Shown here piece by piece: positions 41,285 through 50,091 of a stretch of 53,057 nt of DNA (its first letter is position 1; every line of letters starts with the position of its first letter). This DNA comes from Deltaproteobacteria bacterium. GTDB lineage: Bacteria > Myxococcota > Myxococcia > Myxococcales > SZAS-1. A program made the position numbers and the translations under genes. The stretch lies in the NCBI GenBank assembly GCA_018266075.1, contig JAFEBB010000052.1, positions 1 through 53,057 of the forward strand, written 5' to 3'. The notes under the pieces are model-generated. The model had not been told where the DNA came from and ran no database searches. It was given only the letters and a program-made list of their open reading frames with translations.

Positions 41285-42174
41285 CGCTTCAGTGCAGTCG
41301 CAATCAGCGGCGCCACCGGGACGACCTTTCGCGCGACCGCGGCATCGCCCGTCTGCGGCAGGGAGTCGGTGACCGCGAGCCCGCGCACACCCAGCCGGGC
41401 CAGACGCGCGAGCGCATCGCCCGCGAACACGCCGTGCACCGCGCCCACCAGCGGCCCGCTCTCGGCGCCGTGCGCTTCCACCGCGCGTGCCGCCGCTTCA
41501 ATCGTCGAGCCGGTGGTGATCATGTCGTCGATGATCACCGGCACCTTGCCCTTCACGTCGCCCACAACCCCGCGCGCCTGCACCTGGGCGCCGCCGAGCC
41601 GCGCCTTGTGCACGATGGCCGCGGGCAGCCCGAGCCGATCGGCGAAGCGCTGCGCGAGCTTCATCGCGCCGAGGTCCGGCGCGACGACCACCGCGTTGGG
41701 CGGGAGCATGGACTTCATCGCGTCGGCGAGCAGGTCTGCGGCCGTGAGCTGAATCATGGGAAACGGGAAGCAGCCCTCGACCGCGGGCTGGTGGACGTCC
41801 ACGACCACGATGGCATCGAGCGGCGCCGAGCCCACCAGCCGCCCGAGCACCTGCGAGCCGAGCGCCTCGCCGGGCGCGGTGCGGCGATCCTGGCGCGCGT
41901 AGCCGAGGTACGGCGTCACGGCGATGTTCCGCGAAGCGCCCGCGCGCCGGCACGCATCCGCGATGAGCGCGAGCTCCAGCACGTGCTCGCCCACCGGATT
42001 GCCCAGCGGCTGCACGATGAAGACCTCGCCGCGCACGTCGCACGCGAGCTGGATGTGTCGCTCGCCGTCGGGGAAGCGGTCGAGCCCACAGCGCCCGAGC
42101 GGCAAGCCCGTCTCGCGGGCAAGCGCCTCGGCGAGCTGCGGGTGGGCCGAACCGGAGATGAGGGTCGCGCTCAA
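41281..42174 (-). CDS. Divergent ribose-phosphate diphosphokinase (PRPP synthetase)
   Basis: 297 residues from TTG 42174, chosen because GGAGG lies 6-7 nt upstream and the protein then begins SATLISGSAHPQLAEALA, the normal Prs start. The ATP-binding flexible loop GYARQDRR (91-98) is present, as are VVVDVHQPAVEGCF and the PRPP loop VIIDDMITTGST (213-224). The usual catalytic KRR after PLAIIDKR reads VHKARLGG. It should make PRPP from ribose 5-phosphate and ATP, feeding the two PRTases nearby. The sequence is too divergent to be sure it is the housekeeping enzyme. Confidence 0.82.
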   Translation of the reverse strand: MSATLISGSAHPQLAEALARETGLPLGRCGLDRFPDGERHIQLACDVRGEVFIVQPLGNPVGEHVLELALIADACRRAGASRNIAVTPYLGYARQDRRTAPGEALGSQVLGRLVGSAPLDAIVVVDVHQPAVEGCFPFPMIQLTAADLLADAMKSMLPPNAVVVAPDLGAMKLAQRFADRLGLPAAIVHKARLGGAQVQARGVVGDVKGKVPVIIDDMITTGSTIEAAARAVEAHGAESGPLVGAVHGVFAGDALARLARLGVRGLAVTDSLPQTGDAAVARKVVPVAPLIATALKR

Positions 42175-42308
42175 GTCACGCCTCCAAGAAGCGACTTCAA
42201 GCGTATGGCGAATCGGCGCCATGGGGCGGGGATTCGACGCCGGCCGCCGTTGCCGCGGCTTCCGCGCATGCCTAGCAACGAAGCGAGGGCATTCGGGCGA
42301 GGTCGGCG

Positions 42309-42857
42309 ATGGCGCGAATCCTGGTGGCCTACGCATCGCGCTACGGCTCCACGAGGGGCATCGCCGAGGCGATCGGCCAGGCGCTCAGCGAGCAAGGCGG
42401 CGACGTGACGGTGGCTCCGGTCCGAGACATCCGGGACGTCTCGTCATTCGATGCGGTGGTGGTCGGCGCGCCGCTCTACTTCCACGGCTGGCTGCCGGAG
42501 GCGCTCGAGTTTCTCACGCGCTTCCGGCTCTCGCTGCTTGGACGGCCGCTCGCAATCTTCGGCGTGGGGCTGTCGATGCTCCACGGCGGGCCGGGCGAGG
42601 TCGTCGACGCGCGCGAGTGTGTCGAGGCAAGCCTGCGCGAGGTGCACGAGCTGCAGCCCGTGTCACTGGGCATCTTCACCGGGGTGCTGCAACCGCGGGA
42701 CCACCCGTTCTTCATGCGATGGTACCTGCGTCTGCGCCGAGCGCCCGAGGGCGACTTCCGCGATTGGGATGAGATCCGGCGCTGGGCGCTGCAGCTCGAC
42801 TTCCACCCTCTGCATTCGTCTCCGATTCGCGACCTGCACTCGCCGCTCAACCCTTGA
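42309..42857 (+). CDS. Flavodoxin-domain protein, HemG-like
   Basis: 182 residues. The FMN phosphate-binding loop is YASRYGSTRGIAEAI near residue 8, followed by VVVGAPLYFHGWLPEALEFL and a LAIFGVGLSM strand. The C-terminal DHPFFMRWYLRLRR and RDWDEIRRWALQL match the oxygen-independent protoporphyrinogen IX dehydrogenase (HemG) subgroup, but similar proteins occur in stress islands without a haem role. GAGGTCGG precedes the ATG. The gene ends 11 bp inside the convergent rtcB. Confidence 0.82.
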   Translation: MARILVAYASRYGSTRGIAEAIGQALSEQGGDVTVAPVRDIRDVSSFDAVVVGAPLYFHGWLPEALEFLTRFRLSLLGRPLAIFGVGLSMLHGGPGEVVDARECVEASLREVHELQPVSLGIFTGVLQPRDHPFFMRWYLRLRRAPEGDFRDWDEIRRWALQLDFHPLHSSPIRDLHSPLNP

Positions 42858-44292
42858 GCACGCCCAGCGGCACCAGCCGCGCAACCTTGCGCGCCAGGCC
42901 CGCACGCGCGACCACGTCCACCACGCGGTCCACGTCTTTGTAGGCAAGCGGCGCTTCCTCGGCGAGCTCCGCATTCGACGGGCAGCGCACCACGATCCCG
43001 CGCGCCTCGAGCTCGCGTCGAAGCAGGTGCCCCTGCACCTGGTGCTTCGCAGAGGTTCGGCTCATCGCGCGGCCCGCACCGTGGCAGCAGCTGGCGAGCG
43101 AGATCGCCTCCGACGTATCCGCGCCCGCGAGCACGTACGACGCCGTCCCCATGCTCCCGGGGATGAACACCGGCTGTCCGACGTGTCGATAGCGCGCAGG
43201 CACCTCGTCGCGCGAGGGCCCGAACGCGCGTGTGGCGCCCTTGCGGTGCACGCAGAGCAACTCGTCGCCGTGGCGCTCGAGCTTGGCCATGTTGTGGGCC
43301 ACGTCGTAGACGACGCGGAGCGTGCCCTCGTGGCGGCCGAGCACGCGCAGAAAGCACTCGCGCGCGCGCTGGGTGAGCACCTGGCGATTGCAGAACGCGA
43401 AGTTCGCAGCGGCGCACATCGCGGCGAAGTAGCCCCTCCCCTCCGGCGACGAGAGCGGCGCGCACGCGAGCTGTCGATCCGGCAGCGTGATGCCGTAGCG
43501 CGCGTGCACGGCGTCCATGGTGCGCACGTGATCGCTGCAGACCTGGTGGCCGAGCCCGCGGGAGCCGGTGTGGATGAGCACGACGAGTTGTCCCTCGAAG
43601 ATTCCGAACGCGCGCGCAGCTTCGTCGTCGAGCACGGACTGCACGCGCTGCACTTCGAGGAAGTGATTTCCGCCGCCAAGCGTGCCGAGCTGATCGGCGC
43701 CGCGCTCGCGCGCGTGCAGGCTCACCTGCGCCACGTCGGCCGCCGCGAGTCGACCGTTGGCTTCGATGTGCTCGAGATCCTCGGGCTCACCGAAGCCGAG
43801 CTGATTAACCAAATAGTTACAGCCTTCGATGAGCACGTGATCGAGCTGATCGCTCGACAGCTCGAGGCGTCCGCTGCGTCCATATCCGGTGGGAACGCTG
43901 CGGCTGAGCTCGTGCACCAGCGGCTCGAGTCGCGCGCCGAGCGCGTCGGCGGAGATCGTCGACGCGAGGAGCCGCACGCCGCAGTTGATGTCGAAGCCAA
44001 TTCCGCCGGGTGAGATCACGCCGTCCGGCCAGCGCGTCGCGGCCACGCCGCCCACGGGAAAGCCGTAGCCCTCGTGCATGTCCGGCATTCCGAGCGCGAA
44101 CCCGACGATGCCCGGCAGCGTGCTCACGTTGATGAGCTGCTCCAGGCTGTGATCGTGCGAGAGTTGCAGCATGAGCACCGCGTCGGCCACCACGCGCACG
44201 GGCACGCGCATGTCGGCGCGCGCAGACCGCGGCAGCTCGTAGAGCGCCTCGCCCACGGGGTGCAGCTCCGGTGGATGGACGTGCGGGTCCAT
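42847..44292 (-). CDS. rtcB: RNA-splicing ligase RtcB
   Basis: 481 residues. RtcB joins RNA 2',3'-cyclic phosphate (via 3'-phosphate) and 5'-hydroxyl ends using GTP and Mn2+, repairing broken tRNA or rRNA. All catalytic residues known from the archaeal enzyme are visible: Asp101 and Cys104 in GFDINCGVR, His210 in GGGNHF, His241 in IHTGSRGLGH, His333 in DVAHN, and the guanylylated His404 in CCHGAGRAMSR. Length is normal. The ATG at 44292 is 5 nt after the archease stop; a GTG at 44301 would give a GTGA overlap. Probable operon with archease and a flavodoxin. Confidence 0.95.
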   Translation of the reverse strand: MDPHVHPPELHPVGEALYELPRSARADMRVPVRVVADAVLMLQLSHDHSLEQLINVSTLPGIVGFALGMPDMHEGYGFPVGGVAATRWPDGVISPGGIGFDINCGVRLLASTISADALGARLEPLVHELSRSVPTGYGRSGRLELSSDQLDHVLIEGCNYLVNQLGFGEPEDLEHIEANGRLAAADVAQVSLHARERGADQLGTLGGGNHFLEVQRVQSVLDDEAARAFGIFEGQLVVLIHTGSRGLGHQVCSDHVRTMDAVHARYGITLPDRQLACAPLSSPEGRGYFAAMCAAANFAFCNRQVLTQRARECFLRVLGRHEGTLRVVYDVAHNMAKLERHGDELLCVHRKGATRAFGPSRDEVPARYRHVGQPVFIPGSMGTASYVLAGADTSEAISLASCCHGAGRAMSRTSAKHQVQGHLLRRELEARGIVVRCPSNAELAEEAPLAYKDVDRVVDVVARAGLARKVARLVPLGVLKG

Positions 44293-44297
44293 GGTTC

Positions 44298-44723
44298 TCA
44301 CACATCGAGCACCAGCTCGGCGCTGCAGCGCGGACCGCTCGCGTCGACGCGCAGGCGATGGAACGTCGCGGCCTTCACCTGGGTGCGCAGCTCGCCCGGC
44401 ACGCCGCCGAAGACCACCGCACGCAGCGAGGAGGTCGTGCAGCGCTCGAGGTCGAAGCGCGTGTACACGTGGCCGTGCACGTCGCCCAGGTAGATGAGCT
44501 CGTCGAGCCAGGCCACGAGGAGCGCCTCCACGTCCGGCGCCTCGAGCTCCACGACGTCGCTGCGATCGAGCAACTTCGGCAGCGACGCTCCGGCCTGGAG
44601 CTCGGCCAGCGCCGAGGCCGCTTCGACGAAGAGGCCGGGCACATCGCGCGCGCCCACGCGCAAGAGCACCTCGCCGGTGTGCGGCGCAAAGCGATACGTC
44701 CCCGGATCCTTCACCAGGTGCAT
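44298..44723 (-). CDS. Archease, RtcB cofactor
   Basis: 141 residues. Archease enables multiple turnover of RtcB by promoting guanylylation. The N-terminal HTGEVLLRVGARDVPGLFVE corresponds to the HTAD...DLxGLF block of the family, with Glu in place of the usual Asp. The C-terminal half has LLVAWLDELIYLGDVHGHVY and later VKAATFHRLRV. GAGGG precedes the ATG at 44723; an upstream GTG (44735) would overlap the flavodoxin stop. It is placed directly before rtcB, the classic pairing. Confidence 0.9.
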   Translation of the reverse strand: MHLVKDPGTYRFAPHTGEVLLRVGARDVPGLFVEAASALAELQAGASLPKLLDRSDVVELEAPDVEALLVAWLDELIYLGDVHGHVYTRFDLERCTTSSLRAVVFGGVPGELRTQVKAATFHRLRVDASGPRCSAELVLDV

Positions 44724-44731
44724 GGCAGCCC

Positions 44732-45265
44732 TCACGGTCCTGGAGCGTGTGGCCCCTCGCGTGGCGTGGGCGTGCGCGGCGGCGTGGTGCGCTTCAGCTC
44801 GTCGACGAAGCGGCCGAGCGCCTCGGGTCGCACCCCGTGCGCCACGTCGTCAGCGCGCAGCGCGAGCGTGGCAATGGGCGTGTGCCCGGAAGCCTCTTCC
44901 ATCTGGCGGAACACGCGCGCGTCGCCGTGGCCGCCCTCGGTCAGAAAGAACGCCAGCTCGGGCAGGTGCGGCCCGTAGCGCGACAGGAAGCTGCGAACCG
45001 GCGTCGACACCGACGCGTTCCAGACCGGCGTGCCCACCACCACGCGGCTGTAGAGCGTCGGCTCGGGCTCCAACGGCTCGAGCGGCCCCGTAGCGCCCCG
45101 GCCGGCCTCGAAGGCGGAGCGCAGATAGCCGAACACGCCAAGGCGCGTGCGCGGCTCGTGAAGCTCGCAGAGGTCCGCGTGCAGCTCGTATGCGAGCGCG
45201 TGCGCGAGCCAGCGGGTGTGGCCCGTCCGCGAGTAGAAGACGACCAGCGTGTCGCGCGTCGGCAT
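44732..45265 (-). CDS. Flavodoxin family protein
   Basis: 177 residues with GAGG before ATG 45265. It begins MPTRDTLVVFYSRTGHTRWL, an FMN-binding loop, followed by YSRVVVGTPVWNASVSTPVR (a quinone-reductase-like block) and ELAFFLTEGGHGDARVF. It lies 8 nt upstream of the archease ATG, so it is probably the first gene of a flavodoxin-archease-rtcB operon. A redox partner for RNA repair is conceivable but is inference. The longer frame to 45847 is an antisense shadow of the S53 peptidase. Confidence 0.82.
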   Translation of the reverse strand: MPTRDTLVVFYSRTGHTRWLAHALAYELHADLCELHEPRTRLGVFGYLRSAFEAGRGATGPLEPLEPEPTLYSRVVVGTPVWNASVSTPVRSFLSRYGPHLPELAFFLTEGGHGDARVFRQMEEASGHTPIATLALRADDVAHGVRPEALGRFVDELKRTTPPRTPTPREGPHAPGP

Positions 45266-45342
45266 GGCCGGCACCTCGTCCCTCCGGAAGCCGCGGCGCG
45301 CGACCTCCAGAGGCAACGATGTGCACGGCCTTCCGCGACGCC

Positions 45343-48216
45343 CTATTGCCGGCGCCGGCGCAGCAGCGCGATGGCGCCCAGCAAGAGGCCCAGCGGCGCC
45401 TCGAGGTCCGCGCCGGTGTTGCAGCCGCAGCCGCTGCTCTTGCCACCAGTGGAGCCGGTCGAGCCCAAGGTCGCGCCCGCGGCGGTGGCGCCGGCGGTGG
45501 AGCCGGTCGCGCCCGTGGTGCCGGTGGAGCCTTCGGTGCCGGTGCTCGCGCCCGTGCTTCCCGTGGAGGCGCCCGTGCTGCTGCCCGTCGTCGAGCCCGA
45601 CGAGGTCGACCCGCCAGTCGAGCCGGAGCTGCTGGCCGTCGTCGAGAGCACGTTCACGCAGAGGCCGGTCGAGGTGTCGCAGACGGTCTGCGTGGGATCG
45701 GTGTTGCAGTCCGCGTCGGAGCCGCACGGGGGCAAGCAGCCACCGGTCTGGCCATCGCCGATGCCGTCGCACACCAGGCCCGCGCCGCACTGACCGGTCT
45801 GGCCGAGCGTGCACTGCGCGAGGCAGAGGCCGAACGCATCGAGGCACACCGCGCCCGCGGGGCAGCCGCAGGTGCTGCCGCCGCCGCAGAACGCGGAGCA
45901 GTAGCCGTTGGGGAAGCCGTCCTGCGCGGTGAGGCAGACCTCGCCGGTGGAGCAGTCGGTGCGCGAGGCGCAGGTCGCGCCGACGCCGCCGCCGTCGCGG
46001 ATGGTCACGCAGCGGTTGAGGCAGGCCTCACAGGCCTTGCCGGTGGGGCAGTCCACGTCGGTGTTGCAGCCCGTGCCGCAGGTGTTGGTCGACGCGAGGC
46101 AGTTGTCGCCCGCAGGGCAGCCCGCGTCGGCCGCGGTGGGATCGCAGTTCTGCGCGCAGCTGCCGGCCTGGCCGTTGGCCGCGCCCTCGCAGGTGAAGCC
46201 CGTGGCGCAGTCTGTGGTCACCAGGCAGCCGAACTGGCAGGTGTTGCTGGTCGGGTCGCAGTAGCTGCCCGCGGTGCACGGCGAGGGCGAGGCGCCCGGG
46301 GTGCAGGGCATCACGCAAAACGCAGGGCCGGCGTCGAGAACGGTGCAGGTGGCGCCGCCGTCGCAGGCGATGACCGCACACGGGTCGTACGCATCGCGGC
46401 CCGCATCGAGGCCGCCGCCGTCAAAGGCGCCGGGCTGGAACTGGCCGGGGTCGTAGAGGCCGGCGTCGTTGAGCGGCAGGCCGCCGTCGGCGAGGAACAC
46501 CGGGCCCGAGGCCGTGCCCGTCGTGGGGCACTTGGGCCAGGCGGTCGCGAGCGCGTTGATGTCCACCGAGCCCCAGCCGGTGGCGTCGTCGAAGCCCGCG
46601 TGCGCGGCGGGCGCGCCGGCGTCCACGGTGATGCCGTCCTGCGAGAGGTTGCCGAGGGTGACGTCGTGGAAGACCGCGGTGCCGCCCGACAGCTGTGCGG
46701 CGCCGAGCTGGTAGAGCTCGAAGTGCGGCGCGCCCACGCGGCAGCCGCCGATGGCGTCGTTCAAGAGCGCGAACACGCCCGCTGCCATGGGCGCCGCGTC
46801 GCTGGTGCCGCCCACCACATTGACCGAGCCCGGCGGGCCGTCGCAGAAGGCCACGCCAGGGTTCGGCGCGGCGTGCAGCGAGAAGTCGGGCAGGTTGCGG
46901 AACGAGGCGCTGTCGCCGAACGTCGACTGGTACGCGGGCTTGGGGAAGAGCTGGCTGATGCCGCCGCCGCCCGCGCCGCCCTGCGCGTCGCCCCAGGTCA
47001 CCTCATCGCCCGCGTGGTACGCGCTGATGATGCCCGTGGAGCCGAGCTCGCTGCCGGCGTACTCGGTGCCGCCCACCGCGACCATGTACGGAATGGACGC
47101 GGGGAAGTCGACGCTCGCGCCCTGCGTGGCGTCCTGGCAATCATCCGCGCCGTTGTCGCCCGAGGCTGCGAAGAAGGCGATGCCCTCGGCGGTGCCCTGC
47201 GCGACGAGGTTGGCGTCGATGAGGTGCTCGTTGGCGTTGCCAGAGGTCTCGCTCTGGAGCTGCGCGGCCTCGCAGTTGCCGTAGCTGATGGACACCGCGG
47301 TGATGTCCGGGCGCTGGTTCACGAAGTAGCCGAAGCCCTGCACGAAGAGCTGGTCCTGGGGCGCGAGCACCATGGTGATGCCCTGCTCCAGCGGCGCGGC
47401 GATGGTCGACATCTCCGCGTCGAGCTCGAGCTCGCTCTTGTCACCCTGGCGATCCGGCTGGCTGCCCTGCAGGCCGAGGTTCACCACGTTGAACTGCGCC
47501 CAGCTGTCGGAGAGGTTGCCGTAGAACCAGCTCAGGTCGGCGGGGTCGGGCATGTTGGCGGGATCCGGAATCGGGCCGACGACGCCCACGCTCGAGAGCT
47601 GCCCGCCGATGCCCTGCTGGTGCAGCGGCACTGCGTCGTAGAAGCGGCGGAGGTCCTGCGGGCCGAGCGTGGAGAAGCCCTGGCCGAGGCTGAGGCGGCG
47701 CTTGAAATGCGCGCGGGTGTCGAGGCCAGCGAGGCTCAAGAGGTTCGCCGCCATGGCGCGCGGCAGGTGCACGGCGCCGCGGAAGGTGCGGAACTCCGGG
47801 TCGCCGCCGATGCTCACGTCGTAGAGCTGGATGCCGAAGAGCTTCTCCACCTGCGCCACCGTGCCCGTGGCGTGGAGGAGGATGCGGTCGGGGTAGCGGT
47901 CCACGCGGAGGCCGGCGCTCACCAGCGGCTGGGCCACGCTCTCGTAGATGTCGTCGGGCTGGCCGAAGCGCGCGCCGAACTCCTGCGGCGTGAGCCAGCG
48001 GCGATAGAGCGGCGAGGCCGGGTCGTGCTGGAGGGTGATGAGCTGCTCGAGCACCGCCGGGTCGCGCAGCGGCAAGCCGAACGTGAGGCCCACCTCGGCA
48101 TCCGGCGACGCGCGCGTGAGCTGCGCGCCCTTCGGAACCGGAGGCGACTCGAGCTTCAGGTGGGACGGCGGCGCGGCGAGCAGCGCCAGGGCGAGCAGCG
48201 GAGCGGGAGCGAGCAT
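45343..48216 (-). CDS. Secreted S53 (sedolisin/kumamolisin-type) peptidase with MYXO-CTERM-like tail
   Basis: 957 residues. Signal peptide (1-15), then an activation propeptide (~30-165, LTFGLPLRDPAVLEQLI and YRRWLTPQEFGARFG) and the S53 domain (~185-560). The catalytic Glu262 and Asp266 lie in KSELELDAEMS, the oxyanion Asp354 in SGDNGADD and Ser472 in VGGTSDAAPMAAG. A Ca-site-like FDDATGWGSVDI closes the domain. Residues ~575-855 hold Cys-rich modules (for example CDPTAADAGCPAGDNC), then ~60 residues of Ser/Thr/Gly linker. The end SGCGCNTG, a hydrophobic LLLGAIALL and RRRR form a Cys-TM-Arg sorting signal. It is an acid-type endopeptidase presumably displayed on the surface. Confidence 0.92.
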   Translation of the reverse strand: MLAPAPLLALALLAAPPSHLKLESPPVPKGAQLTRASPDAEVGLTFGLPLRDPAVLEQLITLQHDPASPLYRRWLTPQEFGARFGQPDDIYESVAQPLVSAGLRVDRYPDRILLHATGTVAQVEKLFGIQLYDVSIGGDPEFRTFRGAVHLPRAMAANLLSLAGLDTRAHFKRRLSLGQGFSTLGPQDLRRFYDAVPLHQQGIGGQLSSVGVVGPIPDPANMPDPADLSWFYGNLSDSWAQFNVVNLGLQGSQPDRQGDKSELELDAEMSTIAAPLEQGITMVLAPQDQLFVQGFGYFVNQRPDITAVSISYGNCEAAQLQSETSGNANEHLIDANLVAQGTAEGIAFFAASGDNGADDCQDATQGASVDFPASIPYMVAVGGTEYAGSELGSTGIISAYHAGDEVTWGDAQGGAGGGGISQLFPKPAYQSTFGDSASFRNLPDFSLHAAPNPGVAFCDGPPGSVNVVGGTSDAAPMAAGVFALLNDAIGGCRVGAPHFELYQLGAAQLSGGTAVFHDVTLGNLSQDGITVDAGAPAAHAGFDDATGWGSVDINALATAWPKCPTTGTASGPVFLADGGLPLNDAGLYDPGQFQPGAFDGGGLDAGRDAYDPCAVIACDGGATCTVLDAGPAFCVMPCTPGASPSPCTAGSYCDPTSNTCQFGCLVTTDCATGFTCEGAANGQAGSCAQNCDPTAADAGCPAGDNCLASTNTCGTGCNTDVDCPTGKACEACLNRCVTIRDGGGVGATCASRTDCSTGEVCLTAQDGFPNGYCSAFCGGGSTCGCPAGAVCLDAFGLCLAQCTLGQTGQCGAGLVCDGIGDGQTGGCLPPCGSDADCNTDPTQTVCDTSTGLCVNVLSTTASSSGSTGGSTSSGSTTGSSTGASTGSTGASTGTEGSTGTTGATGSTAGATAAGATLGSTGSTGGKSSGCGCNTGADLEAPLGLLLGAIALLRRRRQ

Positions 48217-48336
48217 GGGCTTGGCCGGGAAAAAGGCCGGCGCACTCTAGCGATCCGTTCGCCAATGCCCAACGTCGATCAGGCCACGCGGCTGTGCCGG
48301 TTCGGAATCGCAAGGCCTCTGAAAGGTTCTTGTGGA

Positions 48337-49410
48337 TCAGGGCTTGCTGTCGCTGAGCAGCGCGCAGAGCTTCTTGAACGCCGCCCTGCCCTTCGCCGCC
48401 TTCGTGCACTGCGCGGCGAGCTCGGTCTCCGAGAACGACACGTGGACGTCCTGGTTCGCGCGCTCCCAGTCGCTGGTCCCGGGTTGAAGCTCCGAGCGCC
48501 ACGCGAGCATGCGCATCGGCTCGGCAGCAGCGCGGTCGTACAGCAGCGCAAGCTCCAGCAGCGGCTCGCGCGGCACACTCCCCTTGGGCACGACCTTCCA
48601 ATAGACCTGCCACGCCGAGAGGAGCGTGGACTGCCCGGGCGAGACCAGCTCCGGCCCCAGCTGCTGCGACTCCAGAAATCCCTGGAGCAGGCTCAGCCGC
48701 TCGCGGTTGGCCAGCTCGAAGAGCCAGGCCCGTGCGTCGCCCTTCAACGGCGCGTCGGTGACGAGCTTGCGCGCCTTGGCCGCGTCGCCGTCCTGGAGCG
48801 CCTGGGCGTAGTCCATCGCGCGCGCGAGCCCTTGCGAATAGCCCGCGGGATCCTTCTGCACGCGTTGCAGCACCTTCGTCACGCGCGTGGGAAAGGCCTG
48901 CTTCCACGTCCACGACGTCGCCAGGTGCGTGGCGCCCGCGGGCCAGCGCGTGGGCCCGTGCAGCTCGAGCTCGGACGCGTCGCCCTTGGGGTCGTCGAGC
49001 GCCGAGACAATCTCGCCCTTCTCCTTCCACAGCGGCACGAGCTCACACGGCAGCGGCGGCTCGTAGCCGGTGGCGGGCCGCTCGGTGACACACGCGTCGA
49101 ACTTGTCGCGGGGCATGGTGCCGGTGATGTGCAGATCGGCGACGTCGTCGTGAAAGGTCCACGCCCACGTCGTCGCGGTCATGTTCGCGGCGGCGTCGCC
49201 GAAGGTCTTCTTCGCCTCTTCGGCAGAAATGAAGCGGACGATGGTCTCGGCCTGCGGCGCTTCGTCGGCGGTGTTCACGCGGATGTCGCGAAGCCTGGCG
49301 TCGAGCGTCACCACGCTCGGGCCGATGTCGAGCGTGAGCTCCGCTTCCTTCGGACCGCCCATGCAACCGGCGAGCGTCATCAAGAGCCCGAGCCAAGCCG
49401 CGCGTCGCAT
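48337..49410 (-). CDS. Large lipoprotein of unknown function
   Basis: 357 residues, GGAG before the ATG. The signal peptide MRRAAWLGLLMTLAGC has lipobox LAGC (Cys16). The mature protein has a beta-rich first half (VVTLDARLRDIRVN; ATTWAWTFHDDVADLHITGT) and a helical second half (~180-350, with LARAMDYAQALQDGDAAKAR and RAWLFELANRERLSLLQGFL) recalling TPR-like helices. The two Cys near the C-terminus may pair. No family recognised. Confidence 0.82.
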   Translation of the reverse strand: MRRAAWLGLLMTLAGCMGGPKEAELTLDIGPSVVTLDARLRDIRVNTADEAPQAETIVRFISAEEAKKTFGDAAANMTATTWAWTFHDDVADLHITGTMPRDKFDACVTERPATGYEPPLPCELVPLWKEKGEIVSALDDPKGDASELELHGPTRWPAGATHLATSWTWKQAFPTRVTKVLQRVQKDPAGYSQGLARAMDYAQALQDGDAAKARKLVTDAPLKGDARAWLFELANRERLSLLQGFLESQQLGPELVSPGQSTLLSAWQVYWKVVPKGSVPREPLLELALLYDRAAAEPMRMLAWRSELQPGTSDWERANQDVHVSFSETELAAQCTKAAKGRAAFKKLCALLSDSKP

Positions 49411-49422
49411 GCGAGCTCCGTT

Positions 49423-50091
49423 CTAGTGGCAATACGGCGCGTCGAAGCTGCCCGCGAGGCTGCCTGCCCCGCCGTCGTCGAGCGCGAACGTGCTGGAGAA
49501 CGTGCCGATCATTTCCAGAGTGCTCGCGGAGGTGATGTTCACCGTCCCGGCGCTCGCGTTGATGGAGCCCTCGCCGTTGGCGGAGTGCGTGAGGATCGAG
49601 ACCGTGACCGAGAGGTTCGCGGGAGGGCTCGCGAGGTCGTAGCTGCCGGGCTGGACGTCGCTGCCGTCGCTGGTCTCGAGCAGAACCTCCACGTCCTCGA
49701 AGTCGCTCACGGGGTACGTGCCGGTCGCGTCGGCGCAGGAGAAGGTGGGGCCGAAGAGCTTCGCGTTGAGCTTGGTGGCGACTGGATTTCCGCTCGCGTC
49801 GTGGCGCGTGAACAGGAGCTGCGCGCCGACGGGGAATCCGAGATCGCCTGTGAGCACGCTGCCGCTGGTGCCGCTCGACCCGCTCGTTCCGCTGGTCGAG
49901 CCGCTGCCGTTCGTCGTGCCGCTGGTGCTGCCCGAGCCATCGCCGTTCGTCGACGTGCCGCCGGTGGTGCCGTTCGCGGATGTCGTCGCGCCGGTCGTCG
50001 TGCCGGTGCTCGAGCTGCTGGAGCTGCTGCTGCCGCTGCAGCCCGCAACGAGCGCTGCGGAAACGAGGGCCACCGCCATTCGAGCGTTCAC
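49423..50091 (-). CDS. Lipoprotein with Ser/Thr/Gly linker and beta domain
   Basis: 222 residues from GTG 50091, which has AGGAG at good spacing (an ATG four codons later is possible). The signal peptide ends VAGC, followed by ~60 residues of Ser/Thr/Gly/Asn linker. The C-terminal ~145 residues are beta-rich: LTGDLGFPVGAQLLFTRHD; DFEDVEVLLETSDGSDVQPG; TLEMIGTFSSTFALDDG. One Cys in SCADATG and a penultimate Cys (PYCH) may form a disulfide. No family recognised. It is followed 12 nt later by the 49410 lipoprotein gene, so the two are likely co-transcribed. Confidence 0.82.
   Translation of the reverse strand: MNARMAVALVSAALVAGCSGSSSSSSSSTGTTTGATTSANGTTGGTSTNGDGSGSTSGTTNGSGSTSGTSGSSGTSGSVLTGDLGFPVGAQLLFTRHDASGNPVATKLNAKLFGPTFSCADATGTYPVSDFEDVEVLLETSDGSDVQPGSYDLASPPANLSVTVSILTHSANGEGSINASAGTVNITSASTLEMIGTFSSTFALDDGGAGSLAGSFDAPYCH

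Noticed and set aside
42309-42857. Naming the gene hemG
   Set aside because: Flavodoxins of this type occur outside haem synthesis, and no haem genes are nearby.
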